64,000 nt of DNA from Psettodes erumei (taxonomy: Eukaryota > Chordata > Actinopteri > Pleuronectiformes > Psettodidae), in NCBI GenBank assembly GCA_016785225.1, contig JAFBJZ010000512.1, positions 3,881,001 to 3,945,000 on the forward strand. The letters run 5' to 3'. A model generated the notes under the pieces. It did not search any database and had not been told where the DNA came from. It worked only from the letters and a program-made list of their open reading frames with translations. Shown piece by piece: positions 38,043 to 50,600 of the stretch. The position numbers and the translations under genes are program-made. Position 1 is the first letter of the stretch; every line of letters begins with the position of its first letter.

Positions 38043-41000
38043 CTCCCTCTCTCATGCATACGCAGTACAGTGCTGGACACCTGTGGAAGGGCTCCAGACT
38101 TGAGCTCAGAAGCCCCTTAAAGAAACACACAGAGGGGAGTAAGGTGTGAAGTGCTTGCACAGCTGCTCCTGTTGAATAAGTGGTCAAACAGTGAGAGTAG
38201 GTGAAAGAATATCCAGCAACTAGTGTTACTGTTTCCTTGTGACACTCTAAAGGGTGTAAGGGCGCAGGTTCATAAGATGATGACATAATAAAATTAAGTG
38301 GAAAGCAGTGAACATCAGTGCAATTTAAAGTAATAATCATACCAGCTCAAAACATAAAACACATTGGGAAAGTCCCTCAAGGTTAATGTTGAGCTTAATA
38401 TTTACCTCACCTGCAATTAAATGATTTACCAACAATGTGATCACTAAACTCTGATTGAAGGTTCTGCAGTCATTTACAAACGGCATGTTTTTTTAAAATA
38501 TATATATATGTAGCACACTTGGTGCAGAACATAGGGGAACCACAGAGCAAAAACTTCAATTATAATCCCCTAACCTTCTTTGGAGAAAAGGTACAAGAGA
38601 GTTATCTCATCAAAATGAAAATGCTCTCAACAAATGAACTGAAGTCATTACGTGCCAGTGACACCAGTGATAAATTAACAAGAAAAACAATAGATAAGCC
38701 TACCAATGACTCAAAATCAAAAGCATTGATCCATCTGATTTCTTCCCTGCTATCCAGGACAAGATCACTTTATCCTGTACATGTATACATTCAGATGTGA
38801 TCCAGGACAACAACTCTGCCACATAATGTTCAGTATTTCTTCCAATTCAATTTGTTACTGAGGTCATGGGTGGTGGCTTGGTCTTGGACTGGATTATATT
38901 GAAATGCTTTTCTAATATTTTGTCCCCCTCAAGTTGTAATAGAGTTGTAGTGTATTGTAACCTCTCTAAAAAAGTCACTCACATCTAAACATTATTATCT
39001 TTGTAGGACCACTGAATACTGAACTGTACTGAATAAGATTATACAGTGGCCACTGGTAATATCTTCAGCATGCAGTTGTAGAATGTAGCAATTTTAAGTC
39101 ACCTAGATTCTTAGTGAAGTTCATTTCTTTTTTGTGACTTACTTTACCATTGTGGTTGCTAGTTAAGTTTTTACCTCGAAAGTGTAGAATCATCTTAAAA
39201 ATTGTGAAACTTACCACTTCCACTAAAGTAAAATTCTGCTTAGACATTAATTCATTGGTAATAATATTCTAATATATAATAGTTTTTAACTGAATAGACA
39301 TTTTAGTGTTAATACTTATATTTATGTATTTACTTAGATTATTAAGTAACTAATTAAAATTATTAATTTTGTACTTGGGTTGAAATATTTTCTCCACCAA
39401 TAGTCCTGGGTGGGTCTACCTCTGAGCAGTTATGAAGTTGGGGGTCATCTGTGTCCAAACCACATGTCTGGAGGTGCAGCAGCAAGACCACCACATCATT
39501 TGATATACTGAGGAGGCTGGCAATCCTGCAGTGCAAACAGCAGTACTGCAAATTCATTTTTAAAAAAACATAGCGATAGTTTGTTGTTTAAAAAAAATAA
39601 ACATCGTGTCATGTAACCATTAAGCAATCCCTCAGGATAGTGGCCATATTCAGGAAGTTATGGAACTTCCCTTTTTGGTTTCAAAGTAGGTGCACGGGTA
39701 ACTGTGCCAGGTGCTTTTACAATTTATCTTAGTTAAACATCAGCTTCACTCACATGCACGGGACAGACAGACAGGTCTGCCCCCAAACTGCATGGACTTG
39801 TCCCACTATCTTATTATTAAAGAGGAAAACTGAATTGGGCAAAGATGGACTTCTCGCCTCAGCACTCCACCATATTAAAAGCAGATGATTCACGGGTCAG
39901 GCCAGGTTAGGTGAGGTGGCTATTCAGCTTCGAAGTTAAAAAGACTGAGTAATGAATCAAAAATGTGTGTGGTGTTTACCCACAACCAAAAAACTATTCC
40001 TTTGCAGGTGTGACTCATATTTCAGCAGTGGGCGGTTTATCATGAGTTTCATGAGTGTGAGATCCACAAAGCTGTGCTCCATATTCTAAAAATGCTTTCT
40101 TTCATATGCAGAAGGACAAAGTCCTTAGCATAAGTAGTAAAGAGAGTATTTCCCCTCAGGGTTATAGTCACACACTTGAACTTTGAATGTGACTGTCTCC
40201 GTAGTGTTATTTATTTATCTATTTTTAAGGACATTTCCTGGTTCAACGTTTAATTAACTACAAGGAAACAGCACTATCTGGGTTCCCCTCAGGAACAGAA
40301 TAGGAAGGTGTGTTACAACAACTTGATACTCAAAAGCATTGCCGTGAGCAGCAGTGAAAGTATTCACCACCTACAAAGAAACTCATTTAATGAACACCCC
40401 ACACATGTAAGGGCTTGTACATTTTCTTTGGTAGGAAACAAAGTAAACGAAGATTTCATACTCCACACACACGCACGCACACACTCACAGTACATCCTGC
40501 AGTTCATATTATATCAAAGCGTAGTTGTGCATACAATGTTCCTTCTTACCACCGAGGCATGTTATCACATTTGTTTGACTAATATCAGTCCCAACTTGTG
40601 TTTCATTGTGTGGGTACGTAGAGGCAAACCCACTACTTAAACTTTCTTTCTATTGAAAGACATGCTATCAGCATCAGCTGTTTTCAGTCTTGACAAAGTC
40701 ATAATTGAAAAATTTAAACAAACTGATAAAGAATAAAGAATAAATAAAAGAGTATCAACATAGCTTGCATGAGCCTCCCCCCAAAAAAGTAGTGGGGCCA
40801 ATCCCAGCTGTGAAAAGGTAAATAGGTGTTTCATTCATATATGCTACTGCCACTTAGTGGTAAAACCCTCATAACTACAGCTCAAGCAAACAAAGACCAT
40901 GGCAGAAGATCCTGAAACACCAGATGGCGCCAGAGAACTAGACACAAACTGTTTACTACTGCCCCCAAACGCCACACTTCACTTAAAATGCAGCATAATA

Positions 41001-42398
41001 ACAAGATGATGCAAGAGAGGCTGAGAGTGTGGTTGTGGCAGCCAGCAGAGACATCATTTCATGGTGGGTGATAGGCTTCACACAATCAGTCAAATATTCC
41101 ATGCTGCACTCCAATGAAAATTTTGAAATTTTAAAAAGTTTATACCAGAGAAATAAAGGCTGATTCCTGGGTGGTAGCCTTTATTATTAGGGACTAAGAA
41201 CAGGATACTGGATAATATGGGCAGCAACCTCTTGGAAAAGTGTAAAAAGCCCCAGGTAGAGCTGCATTGAGGTAATGCCAGTTATATTAACATAGCATAT
41301 ATCATGCACAGGGTAAACTTTATTGTGCTTTAGAAGAAAATTCAGATGAGATGATGATGCGAAAAAGAAAACAAGCATACAGGACAACATACACGCATGA
41401 TTTTGATGTACATTTTTTTGAAAGCCTGCTTTGAAAGACATGAAATCTAGGGGGGATATTCAAACATCTGTCAGTGTAAACATTAAAAGAACTTCACAGG
41501 TCTTTGAATTGGCCTACTGTGCAGCAAGAATATTACAAGTAGAGGATCCGAGAAACATCGCTTTTAAACAAGTCTGGCATTTAAGATGATGAAAGGCCAC
41601 TTGGATCTTTATAGACAAGCAGAAGAACCTTCAAGGCTGTTCGAGTGCATACTGAAAGCCAGAGAGGCCAGTGATGTGAGGAGTCATATGAGGACTTGGA
41701 GGCCATTTTAGCACAATGTTCGAGTGTAAAAACATGTAGGCCAACATGACTCTCCAGACCTGGTTTGGAAAGGTAGTCTCTTTTTTTTCTTCAGTGCTCA
41801 AAAGTCAAGTGATGGACATCTAGCTTCCTTACTTCATGTGAGCTCTCGTTTCATGTCTCTTAACTACAGCACCAAAACACCTCTGTTTTATATTTTTATT
41901 GTTATGAGGTACTTCTCAGTATTTTGGAGAAAAGTTGTGCATTTTATCACTTCTGTCAGCCAGAGTTCAGCATAAATTCACCAGTTTTCTGGAAATTTGG
42001 TGACCTAAGGAAGGACCCCTTTACTTTTGGTTTAGTACTTTTTGCATCGTCATGCCAACAGGCTAACACTGTTACAGCTGACAGAGTAACCAATATGCAG
42101 AGCACAGACTGGAAGCATTTTCAATTAAGTGAATTGGTTTTATTAACAAAATAACTTGCGTCAAAGAAGAGGAAGAGGAGGAGGATACAAGTTGTGAGAA
42201 TTTGGGAGAAAGTGCAGTCCTGGTGGAGTAAATGACAAAACAGGCAGAGGAGCAAAAGTTCAAAACATTCTAGTGAGGCTGGATATGTGATTGGCAGGAA
42301 CCAGGTATTTGTGGCCGAGCTTTATTTTGATGATTATGATGCTGGCAGGCAGCTGGTGACTGCTGCACACCTGACTCCACTTCTGCAATCAAGCACAT

Positions 42399-42400
<2 letters not shown>

Positions 42401-42433
<33 letters not shown>
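42401..42433. repeat. (AC)n microsatellite
   Basis: About sixteen uninterrupted AC units in non-coding DNA. Confidence 0.95.
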
Positions 42434-42437
<4 letters not shown>

Positions 42438-43293
42438 ACTAATATTATTGTATTTGTATTTGTACTTAACACATCAGAAAAACATTAGTTGATCATATAG
42501 TGATTTTTGTTGGCATGGCCTGCCAGGTCTACTGTAAGAATCCTTGGAGTCATTTTTGAACAGGACTTTGTCCCTTGTCTCACATTAAACAAGTCTCTAA
42601 GATAACCTTGTTCTCTCTAGTCTATTTAGAAATCAGAGTTCTGAGAGTCTTGAACCATTTCAACTTAATTAACATTCAGTTATGATTGCAATATGGAAAC
42701 CTTTCATGTTTTTAATGGCTAATCAAGTTGTCAGATGTCAAGGCATTAATTTCTTCTGATGATGTCAGAGATTATATAAAACAATTTTCTCTTTCAGCCT
42801 GTCAAGTACTGCCAACAGAATGCTGGGCAAAGTATGGCAGGATAGGTGTTCTGCTTTTGTTAGCGCAACTCATCTAACAACAAAATGATCTCTCCACACA
42901 ATTATTAAACATGTTTTGAATCTTGCACTGAGAGCACGATGGCTGAGCTGATTGTTCCTACACTGAGGACAGGCTTGCTCAATGGTATCAATAAAAAACA
43001 TTAAATTAAGTATTTTTGTGATCCCAAATATATGTACAACCCACTTGGAAGCTCAGTGTATCTAAATAACAGGTCTCTAGCTGTAAAGACAGATTTAATA
43101 TGAAGTTATCCTGGTTTATCCTGCCAGCTGCATATAAGGTATTTACATTATATCTTTAGTCAAATGGATACCAAATATGTCAATATTTCACACGTACTAC
43201 ACTGACTTTTATGTTCATTTTAAGGATAGCAACCAAAAAAACTGTTGATACAGTATGGCCGTGTTTGCATTGCTTTAAGAAAAAATCTAACCT

Positions 43294-43319
43294 GTCTATC
43301 TATCTATCTATCTATCTAT
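43294..43319. repeat. (TCTA)n tetranucleotide microsatellite
   Basis: About six tandem TCTA units. A C homopolymer of about 19 bases lies 430 bases further on, at 43746-43764. Confidence 0.93.
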
Positions 43320-44429
43320 AATGATCAATGAGTATCAATCAGTTTATTTTCTGGTTATTTGCATTACATTTAAAAGACAATGAAAGGGGAAACAAAAATA
43401 AGTATTAAGTAATAATTGGTTTACACTAAAAAGGGTCAGCCTCAACTCCAACGTCCACTCAACTGGTGAGTTCTACAGTATTAAACAAGCATGTTCATCA
43501 TAAAACTATCCTCCAGATGAGTTGGAAATGGCAAGGCAGGAGTTTTGATATTTGGCTGGGTAGCAGTCATCACAATTTGTTACATCCTGCAACAGTTATT
43601 GTTACTGATGGTATTGTTTAATACACATTTTACATGTTTGTCCATATACTTGCAGGCTTTGCTGTATGTATTATGATACAAAATATTTGGACCTAATTCT
43701 AGAGGTTGTTTACCTGCACATTTTCATTTTTTAAGTGGGTATAATCCCCCCCCCCCCCCCCCCCAAATAAAATTATGATAACAATGCATCAATTATCAAT
43801 GTAATGACAAGGTGAAAAAGTGAACAAAGTGACAGGTGTCACTCATAGTGATGAACCTTCAGGGAATTATCACCCAGATATGCCGAAAACTTTGCGAATT
43901 TGGTCGGCTCTTACTGTTCTAATAAGGTCGTCTTCTACATCGTTTTACAGAGAAAAATCACCAAAAATCCACTGCTGAGCAGCAAAAAGTAGAGAGAGAG
44001 AGATAGAGAGCTAATGCACATTAGCTAAAGAGCTAAGCTAAAAACTTCCACAAGCAATCTCTACCTTCACCTTCACCAGCTGTATATTCATCTGGGAATG
44101 GGTTGAGTACAAAAAAAAATAGGTGAAAAATGCCTGCGAACATCCTTTGGTCTCAGGCAACAGGCCAGCAAAGTTATTCATAAAAAGGCGTTGGCCCACT
44201 AATTACTTCCTTCTGCAAATAATAACTACTCTCACCACCACCTTTACACCTGAGAGGTTTCGGTGTAAATATATGGAGGTGTGCAATGGTAAAAGGTGCC
44301 TGAGATGGGTCAGCAGCTTCCCTCTCACGCAGATGTGGTTAAAGTGGGGTCGAATGTCTGTCTTTCTTCAGCTTCTGCCATATATCGTACAGTGAGAAAA
44401 GCTATCTACTTGCACTGCACTGTGCTCCC

Positions 44430-44710
44430 TGCATGGGCACCATGTCAGGCAAGCAATGGTACACAATGGTCAGCAGACCAAATATTAACTGGAAGACAGT
44501 TCCAAAGCCCCTTGACGTGGATTCTGAAACTGCTTAAAGGCCCGATTCCCCAGATCCACAGGGCCTTTTGGGGCAGAAAGGAGTAAAATGTCCGCTGATA
44601 AAGAAGCCATGTAAAGCCTTGTAAGCAATGAGTATAATTTTTAAATGAACTCCAGAAAGAAAGAAATTGGTAACCAGTACAGGAGGCTAAAAATGGGTGA
44701 TGTGAGGATA
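44430..44710 (+). mobile_element. Diverged retroposon-like fragment
   Basis: The stretch ending AAAGCCTTGTAAGCAATGAGTATAATTTTTAAATGAACTCCAG, then GGTAACCAGTACAGGAGGCTAAAAATGGGTGATGTGAGG resembles a fish LINE/SINE-class repeat that I recognise by its word order. No intact frame is present. It abuts the solo LTR that follows. Family and ends are uncertain. Confidence 0.45.
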
Positions 44711-44783
44711 CCATGCAGAATCTATTTTTTCTTTGTCATTGACTCTCCAATTTCCCATCTTGCTCCACTGAATATTGCAAATG

Positions 44784-45261
44784 TGTTATGATCCGTGTCC
44801 TTTTGGGTTTCTGTCTGTGTTTTCCCCTGGCTGCTTCCTCACATGTTTTGGGTGGTTCCTGGTGTTGCTATCTGTTAGGGCTCCCCCTCGTGTTCTTCCC
44901 TTTTCGGTTAATCACCTGGCTAATTCCATGCACCTGTGTCCTGTTTGCTCGTCACTCCCCGGTGTACTTAAACCCCTGCCTCACACTCTCCTGGTGTCGT
45001 GACCATTTCATGCCTGCGCCAAGAACCCTGTATGCTAGCCTGATCTGTTTCCGTAGACCGCCGTTTCTTGCCATAGCCCATTGGATTTGTTTGCTGTTTC
45101 TCTGGTTTTTGACTCGGACAGTTTGACCACGCCTCTGGTTTTCTGACCCTGATAATGGACTTGTGACACAAATTTTTGGATTTGCAACTTTTGGATTATT
45201 ATAATAAAGATCATTGCCAGCACACACTGTCTTGCGCCTGGTTCCTGTACTGATCATCACA
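44784..45261 (+). mobile_element. Solo LTR of a retrotransposon, 478 bp
   Basis: The element starts TGTTATGATC (44784-44793) and ends GATCATCACA (45252-45261). These ends are inverted repeats with one mismatch and have the usual TG...CA termini. Direct repeats AAATG flank it at 44779-44783 and 45262-45266, a 5-bp target-site duplication as made by retroviral-type integrases. Inside, TACTTAAA at 44965-44972 can serve as a TATA-like box and AATAAA at 45203-45208 as the poly(A) signal, both in plus orientation and in the right order. No internal gag-pol region follows, so it is a solo LTR left by recombination between two LTRs. A Ty3/Gypsy-type origin is likely but not proven. Confidence 0.85.
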
Positions 45262-47259
45262 AAATGAGCATTATACCAACCAGTCAGGGAGCGCCTGTCA
45301 GTTGTCTGTCTCATTATGAACATGCACGTGCTAAAAGTTGGATTGTTGCAGTGTGTTCCTCCATACAAGACTGTATAAAAACAGTGCTGAGCCCATGCAG
45401 AGAGACAAGAGACAGAAGTTTAACCTCAGATAGGTAGCTCCTTGATTCTGGCCCCTGAGAAGGATTATGTAGGTAGCGTATCTCAAGTGTTCTCAGACTC
45501 CTGCCCAAGAGCCTGAGGTGACATTCTGAGCATCAGGAGGTCAACAAGAGACCCGGGGTTTGGGCTTCTTCAAGCTGCAAACATTAACTCTCTGGAACTC
45601 AAGCGTTCTCCCAACAATTTTTTGTTTCATCTCTGTAAGAAGCATATAATGTTGACGTTGGACGGCACCATGGTTGTTGACTGCTTGAGCAGGCAGTAAT
45701 GTCTCAGACCCCTGAGGCTTCACTGGAATGCGGTTGCTATCCTCACCTGGTGCATCATTATCTTTGTCCCCTGAGGGCTCAGGATGTTTCTGGTGTTCTC
45801 AACATGCAAGTTAACTTGACATCCAGTGGGGAGTGGCATTAGACAGTCACACGATTCTGGCATTGCTTTGGCTTTCTGACAGCTCTTTTGTTTGGCCAAG
45901 GAAAATGCACACTATACACTAGCCAAAATGTCCACTTGTTGAACTTGTTTGTGTTTTTAGGCCTTACTAGCTCTACTGATATGCCAGATCATTAGACTTA
46001 GTCTCTGGAACCTTCTCCCACAATTTCACCTGCACACCTGGAATCAACTAATCACCTCCCCCTATAACAATAGTACTTAAGCTGCTGTTTTTCACTTGCC
46101 ACTTTTTTTTCCTGTCAACATGCAAAGGGTCAGCTTTCTTTAGTTTTGTGGATTTCATGTACTCTTCCTGTGTTTTACCATGGCTTTGGGTATACCTTGC
46201 CTACGTGTGCCTTAGATTGCCATTTTCCACCTTAATTGTTTGCTTGCCGTGCCCTGGCTTTTTTCGCGTGATATTTGTCATAAGTTTTAGCTCTGTTTTA
46301 GCCAAAATATTACCACTCCTGAGACCTGGGTGGTGTCACAGGTGCATCATGGGCTCCTAGAGACCCTGACTCAGGCTTCTGGGCCTCATGTGGGCCTTCT
46401 ATTGTTCTGGTCACATTAAAGACTGGGAGTTCATGCAGGCCTTTTTGTTCTAGTTACGTGTCCTTAGATCCAACAAACTACATATGGAGATTGATGACAA
46501 GGCTGTTGCTACTATACAATACACCGTGAACTACTGTACTGGGCTGCTAAAGATAATATTGATTGATATTGCTCCTTAATTACTTTATTCTCCTCTGAGA
46601 GCAGCAGTCTCCACTGGTTTCACAAGATGAACCGCAATATAAATTTTGTGAAATCCAAATGCCTATGCTTTCGAATGCGTTTGTGTGCAAATAAATCATC
46701 ACATTGCTCTGAAAAAACAAAAATAATTTATTGAAATATTGCTGTTTTCTCAGTCTTTTATTTTCCACTGACAACCTTCAACACATGGGTAGATTTAAAA
46801 AACCTTAAGCGTATATTGATGTATAGATTGTTTTTTGTGCCCTCCTAAAGACAAAATGTGAAAACATACACATTATTACATGTGGAAATTTCGAGGTCAG
46901 GTTCGTACAAAACCATTCCGACTTCTGATATACAAGTAAATGAAGGTACAGAACAAAGCGAACAAGGGGAGTGTTTGTGCACAGGTGTTCCCTCTGGTGC
47001 ACATGGCCCAGGTGAGCTTGAAGCTAAAAATTAAACATTCATCACTCAATACATAACACTATTTATGAGTGAATGTACTACAAACTGAACAATATATTGC
47101 AATGTTTGCAACTGTATGAATTGCGACTGCTGTTTTTAAATACATGCCTGGTGGCCTTAGTTACCCAGCATGCATCTCTCTGTGTCTCTCTGGGTTAGGT
47201 TAGGGCAGTAACTACTTTTGTAGCCTGAAGTCTGTGCTCGCAGTTTTTGAGAACATTTT

Positions 47260-47527
47260 ATGCAAATCTATGTAGATTCTCAGTCATCCAGGTCATTGTC
47301 AGGGTTGAAAGAGTTCTGTAAGGCAACTGGACTTGATGTATACAAAGAGTTACAATTTGAAGCGTTAGCTATTTCGCAACTCCAACTACTTCCTTTCACA
47401 TTGTGTCGCACGGGCGGCGACCGTAACTACTCCTCCGGCAGGGGGGCGTGGTCGGCGTCGCCTCCGGTACGGCCAGGTGTCACGCACAGAGCTGTCAGTC
47501 TCGATACCTGAGCCCCGAAGCAGAGCG
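47260..47527 (+). promoter_or_regulatory. Octamer plus CpG-rich 5' region of the OCA-I-kappa-B gene
   Basis: A perfect octamer ATGCAAAT is at 47260-47267, about 140 bases before a CpG-dense block (about 17 CpG between 47404 and 47538). A good donor (GCG then GTAACA) ends a probable untranslated first exon at 47527. The matching acceptor (CCTTTTCAG) at 47651-47659 precedes TAA and the start ATG at 47663. This looks like the promoter and 5' leader of the next gene. The octamer could make the gene a target of the POU factors its protein may bind; that part is inference. Confidence 0.5.
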
Positions 47528-47662
47528 GTAACAGCTACGTACAGTCCACCAGAACTCGGTCAGTGTTTGATTTTTGAATTCCTTCGACTGGAAAGGTTAT
47601 TGGATTGCATCTGCCTCCCGGTTAATAGTTAATTTTTTTTAACCATTTTTCCTTTTCAGTAA

Positions 47663-50600
47663 ATGTACAAAATGAGAGGAAGATATAAAAGGAAGGGGGC
47701 GAAAGAAGGAAGTGATGGCACCGCAGACATGGTCGTTGGGCTCTCCCCTCTTCCAGGGCTAGAGGACACGGCTCTTCCAGTTTTCACTGTCCAGGATGTA
47801 GGCGGTGGTAAAAAAGGTAGGAAACCTGTTCTGGTTCAGTGTCAGGCTGCCATCAACTGCTGTTGGACTTAGTGAAAAGATCAAATCACTATGTTAGTTT
47901 GTTGTTCGAAGAACATAACTAACAAATATAACTCACCAGCTCAACTGCTAACTGAGTGAATGTGATGTGGTACTGTGAAGCAACCGTACCTTGTGCAAGA
48001 AAAATAAACTTCGTTCATAAATTTGCATAGATTTGAACTGTACTTCAGCAAAAAAAGAACGTTTAAAACGTGTTATCTTGACCACATACTGACAGAAAGG
48101 CCATCATGATCAAACTGTATAATATATAGGTCACTGCTTTTTGTAGCAGACAGTAAAGAAGGATGATTTTGATTCTGCATTGGTGAACAAACTTTTGCCT
48201 TTTAATGTCATACTGATATCCATTACAGCTTTTCAAAGGAAATATCAGTCTCAGAATGAAGCTACATTAAGACAGTTTGAACACGTTCAAATAATTATGT
48301 TTTCGTTGTTTGCAGCAGAAAAGCATAGTGTTCCATATGAGCAAGGAATTTTGTGACAGCAAGATCTGCTGTCATCTTAAGGTTATTAGACCACGTTACA
48401 TTATTCAGGTTATGACCCAGTCCAACATGCATGGGGCATCAAGCATTGCAGTTTGCCCACTCATTAATGTTGCGTGCCACATTAAAGAACATCTGACTCT
48501 CCTTCTCTGTGCCAACATTCTTGCTGAGGGTTCATCATTCCCTGTTTCTTCTCCAGGTGTAAGGCGTTCCATTTATAACAGTGACAAGGTCTACCTTGGA
48601 GTGCGTGTCAAAATGCCAGTAAGGGATCTACTGAAGAACATCCGCATGGCCCAAGGCTGGGAACCTAAAGATTTTCAGGTAACATTTATTTTTTCTCACT
48701 TAGTGACAAAAAATAATACTGGATGATGGTAAAGATATTCATCCGTATAGGAATCTTCAGTCAAAATAAAAACACAATCAGAATAAATTTCGTTCTTCTT
48801 GGTTTGGGTTTGGTTTTCTTTTACACCAACCCTGATGTAGGTTTACTTTCTGTATTATATTTCAGTTGATTTCCAGGTTAGATGCTGCATGTCTAAAACA
48901 GACAGGAAGTCTAAGGAAATGAACACTAGGGATCACAGCTTAAATATTTATTTTTGACGATTGGGCTAATTGTTACAGTCTCCATAAGTTAAGCAAATTT
49001 AATTTACTTTTTTGCTCCTTTCTGTCTTTTGTACAATCCCAACCAGCATATAGTAAATATGACCACACTTTTCCTGGTGGTGGCATAATGGCAGAAAATG
49101 TATTTACCATGTGTTTTAAGAAATCAGCCTCAGGTGCTCAGGTTCAGTGCTCAGTTCATCAACTGAGGAGAATCTTTTATACAAGTTATGTCCATCCCTC
49201 TAATTGTATTTTTATACATTGTCATTTTATACATTGTCAACTAATCGTGAACAATGGAGAGGTTCATCAAACCTTCTCTCTGTACCTCAGTTTTGTTTTG
49301 TCTGTTAGACAAACTATTTTTCTTACGTATGACCTTGGCTTCTAATGTACTTTTGATATGACTTTTTCTGTCTGAAAAGCATATAGATGTTTAACTGTTT
49401 TTTTTCCCCCTTCTCACGTCACACCAACGTGTGAATGCAGGAGACATTCGGCAAAACAGTCAAAGGTCAGTAAAACCCAGATCCATGACGGAAATTTAGG
49501 TGTGGTGTCATGTAGACTTTTCACTGGACCGGATACACTGTGCTTACATTCCTGATCTGTGAGTGAGTCAGTGAGTGAGTGATGAAGTTACGTCCTTGGT
49601 CAGTTGGATGCCACTTGACTGACTGAAGTGACATCACTTATTTGGCCAGTCAAGGGTTGGAAGCTTCCCCATTGGCTGTTCAAAACAGTTTCTATTACAT
49701 CATCAGGAGGCATATTACAGGCAGTGCTGCCAACTTAGCCCATTTTGTCACTACATTTTGACTTTTCAGAAACCATAATTGCCTTTTTTGTTGAAAATGC
49801 ACCTGGCAGCAAATCTAGCAACGTTTTGGAGAACTACTTTCCATAGAAGAAACTCAACAGTAATGGCCTCCAAGTGCGAGGCTTTTTCAGCGAGTGGCAG
49901 ACGCGAAGCTGCAGCTGTATTAAAATACTGTGTATGCGAGCACAGAAAGTTCTAGAGAAGATGATTGAGGAACAAAAACTGAAAGACACCATTCTGTAAT
50001 ACATCAGTTAAACTCACCCTACTTTGCAGGCAGACATGCCGATATATATATTTAAAACTTCCCTGTTTCTTCCACAGGAGACAAGAAACGAGTAAAAACT
50101 CGCACAGAACGCCAAACTAATAAGGTGAGTCTTGAAAAACACAGATATTGGCTCCTCCCAGAAGGTTCCTCAAGCCCCTTGTGAAGGACAGGTTTATGAT
50201 CCACTATAAATCACACGTCGGTTTTCAGGAGCAGTTCAGACAACGCTACATACCTTCGCTGTCTTTGATTTTGCAGACAAAACGCCCCACAAAGAGCCTG
50301 GAGGAGCTGGCAATCATCGTTGAGGTGCTGGAGGAGGATCTCAGGAGCAGCCACGCTGACCGCTCCTCATCCCATTCTCTGCCCTCCTCTGACTTTCCAA
50401 TGTCGCCTGAGCAGTCTCTAACTGGTAATTAATGGGGATCAGGTCCACATTTTTAGAGTTACTTTTTAAATAAAATGGGCTGTGTTTATATTGCCCATTT
50501 CTTACCATATCTTCTCTCCAACATGCAGGGTACAACAGTGATGAGTCGGATGAAATTATCCCCAGCCCCCAGTACTACATGACCTACTCACCAGGCACCG

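Larger units (their letters stand above)
26850..44429. other. Long repeat-rich stretch upstream of pou2af1
   Basis: About 17.5 kb with no recognisable protein-coding exon. The missing first exon and promoter of pou2af1 should lie here but were not found. It contains the second copy of a dispersed repeat (33703-33840), several microsatellites and short diverged DNA-transposon-like segments. One is near 36410-36720, where blocks such as ACATTTCCCTCACAAGTTGGTGGAGA and GAGCTAAAAGG are familiar from fish MITEs. Octamer matches at 37701-37708 and 43357-43364 are within chance expectation. Confidence 0.5.
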
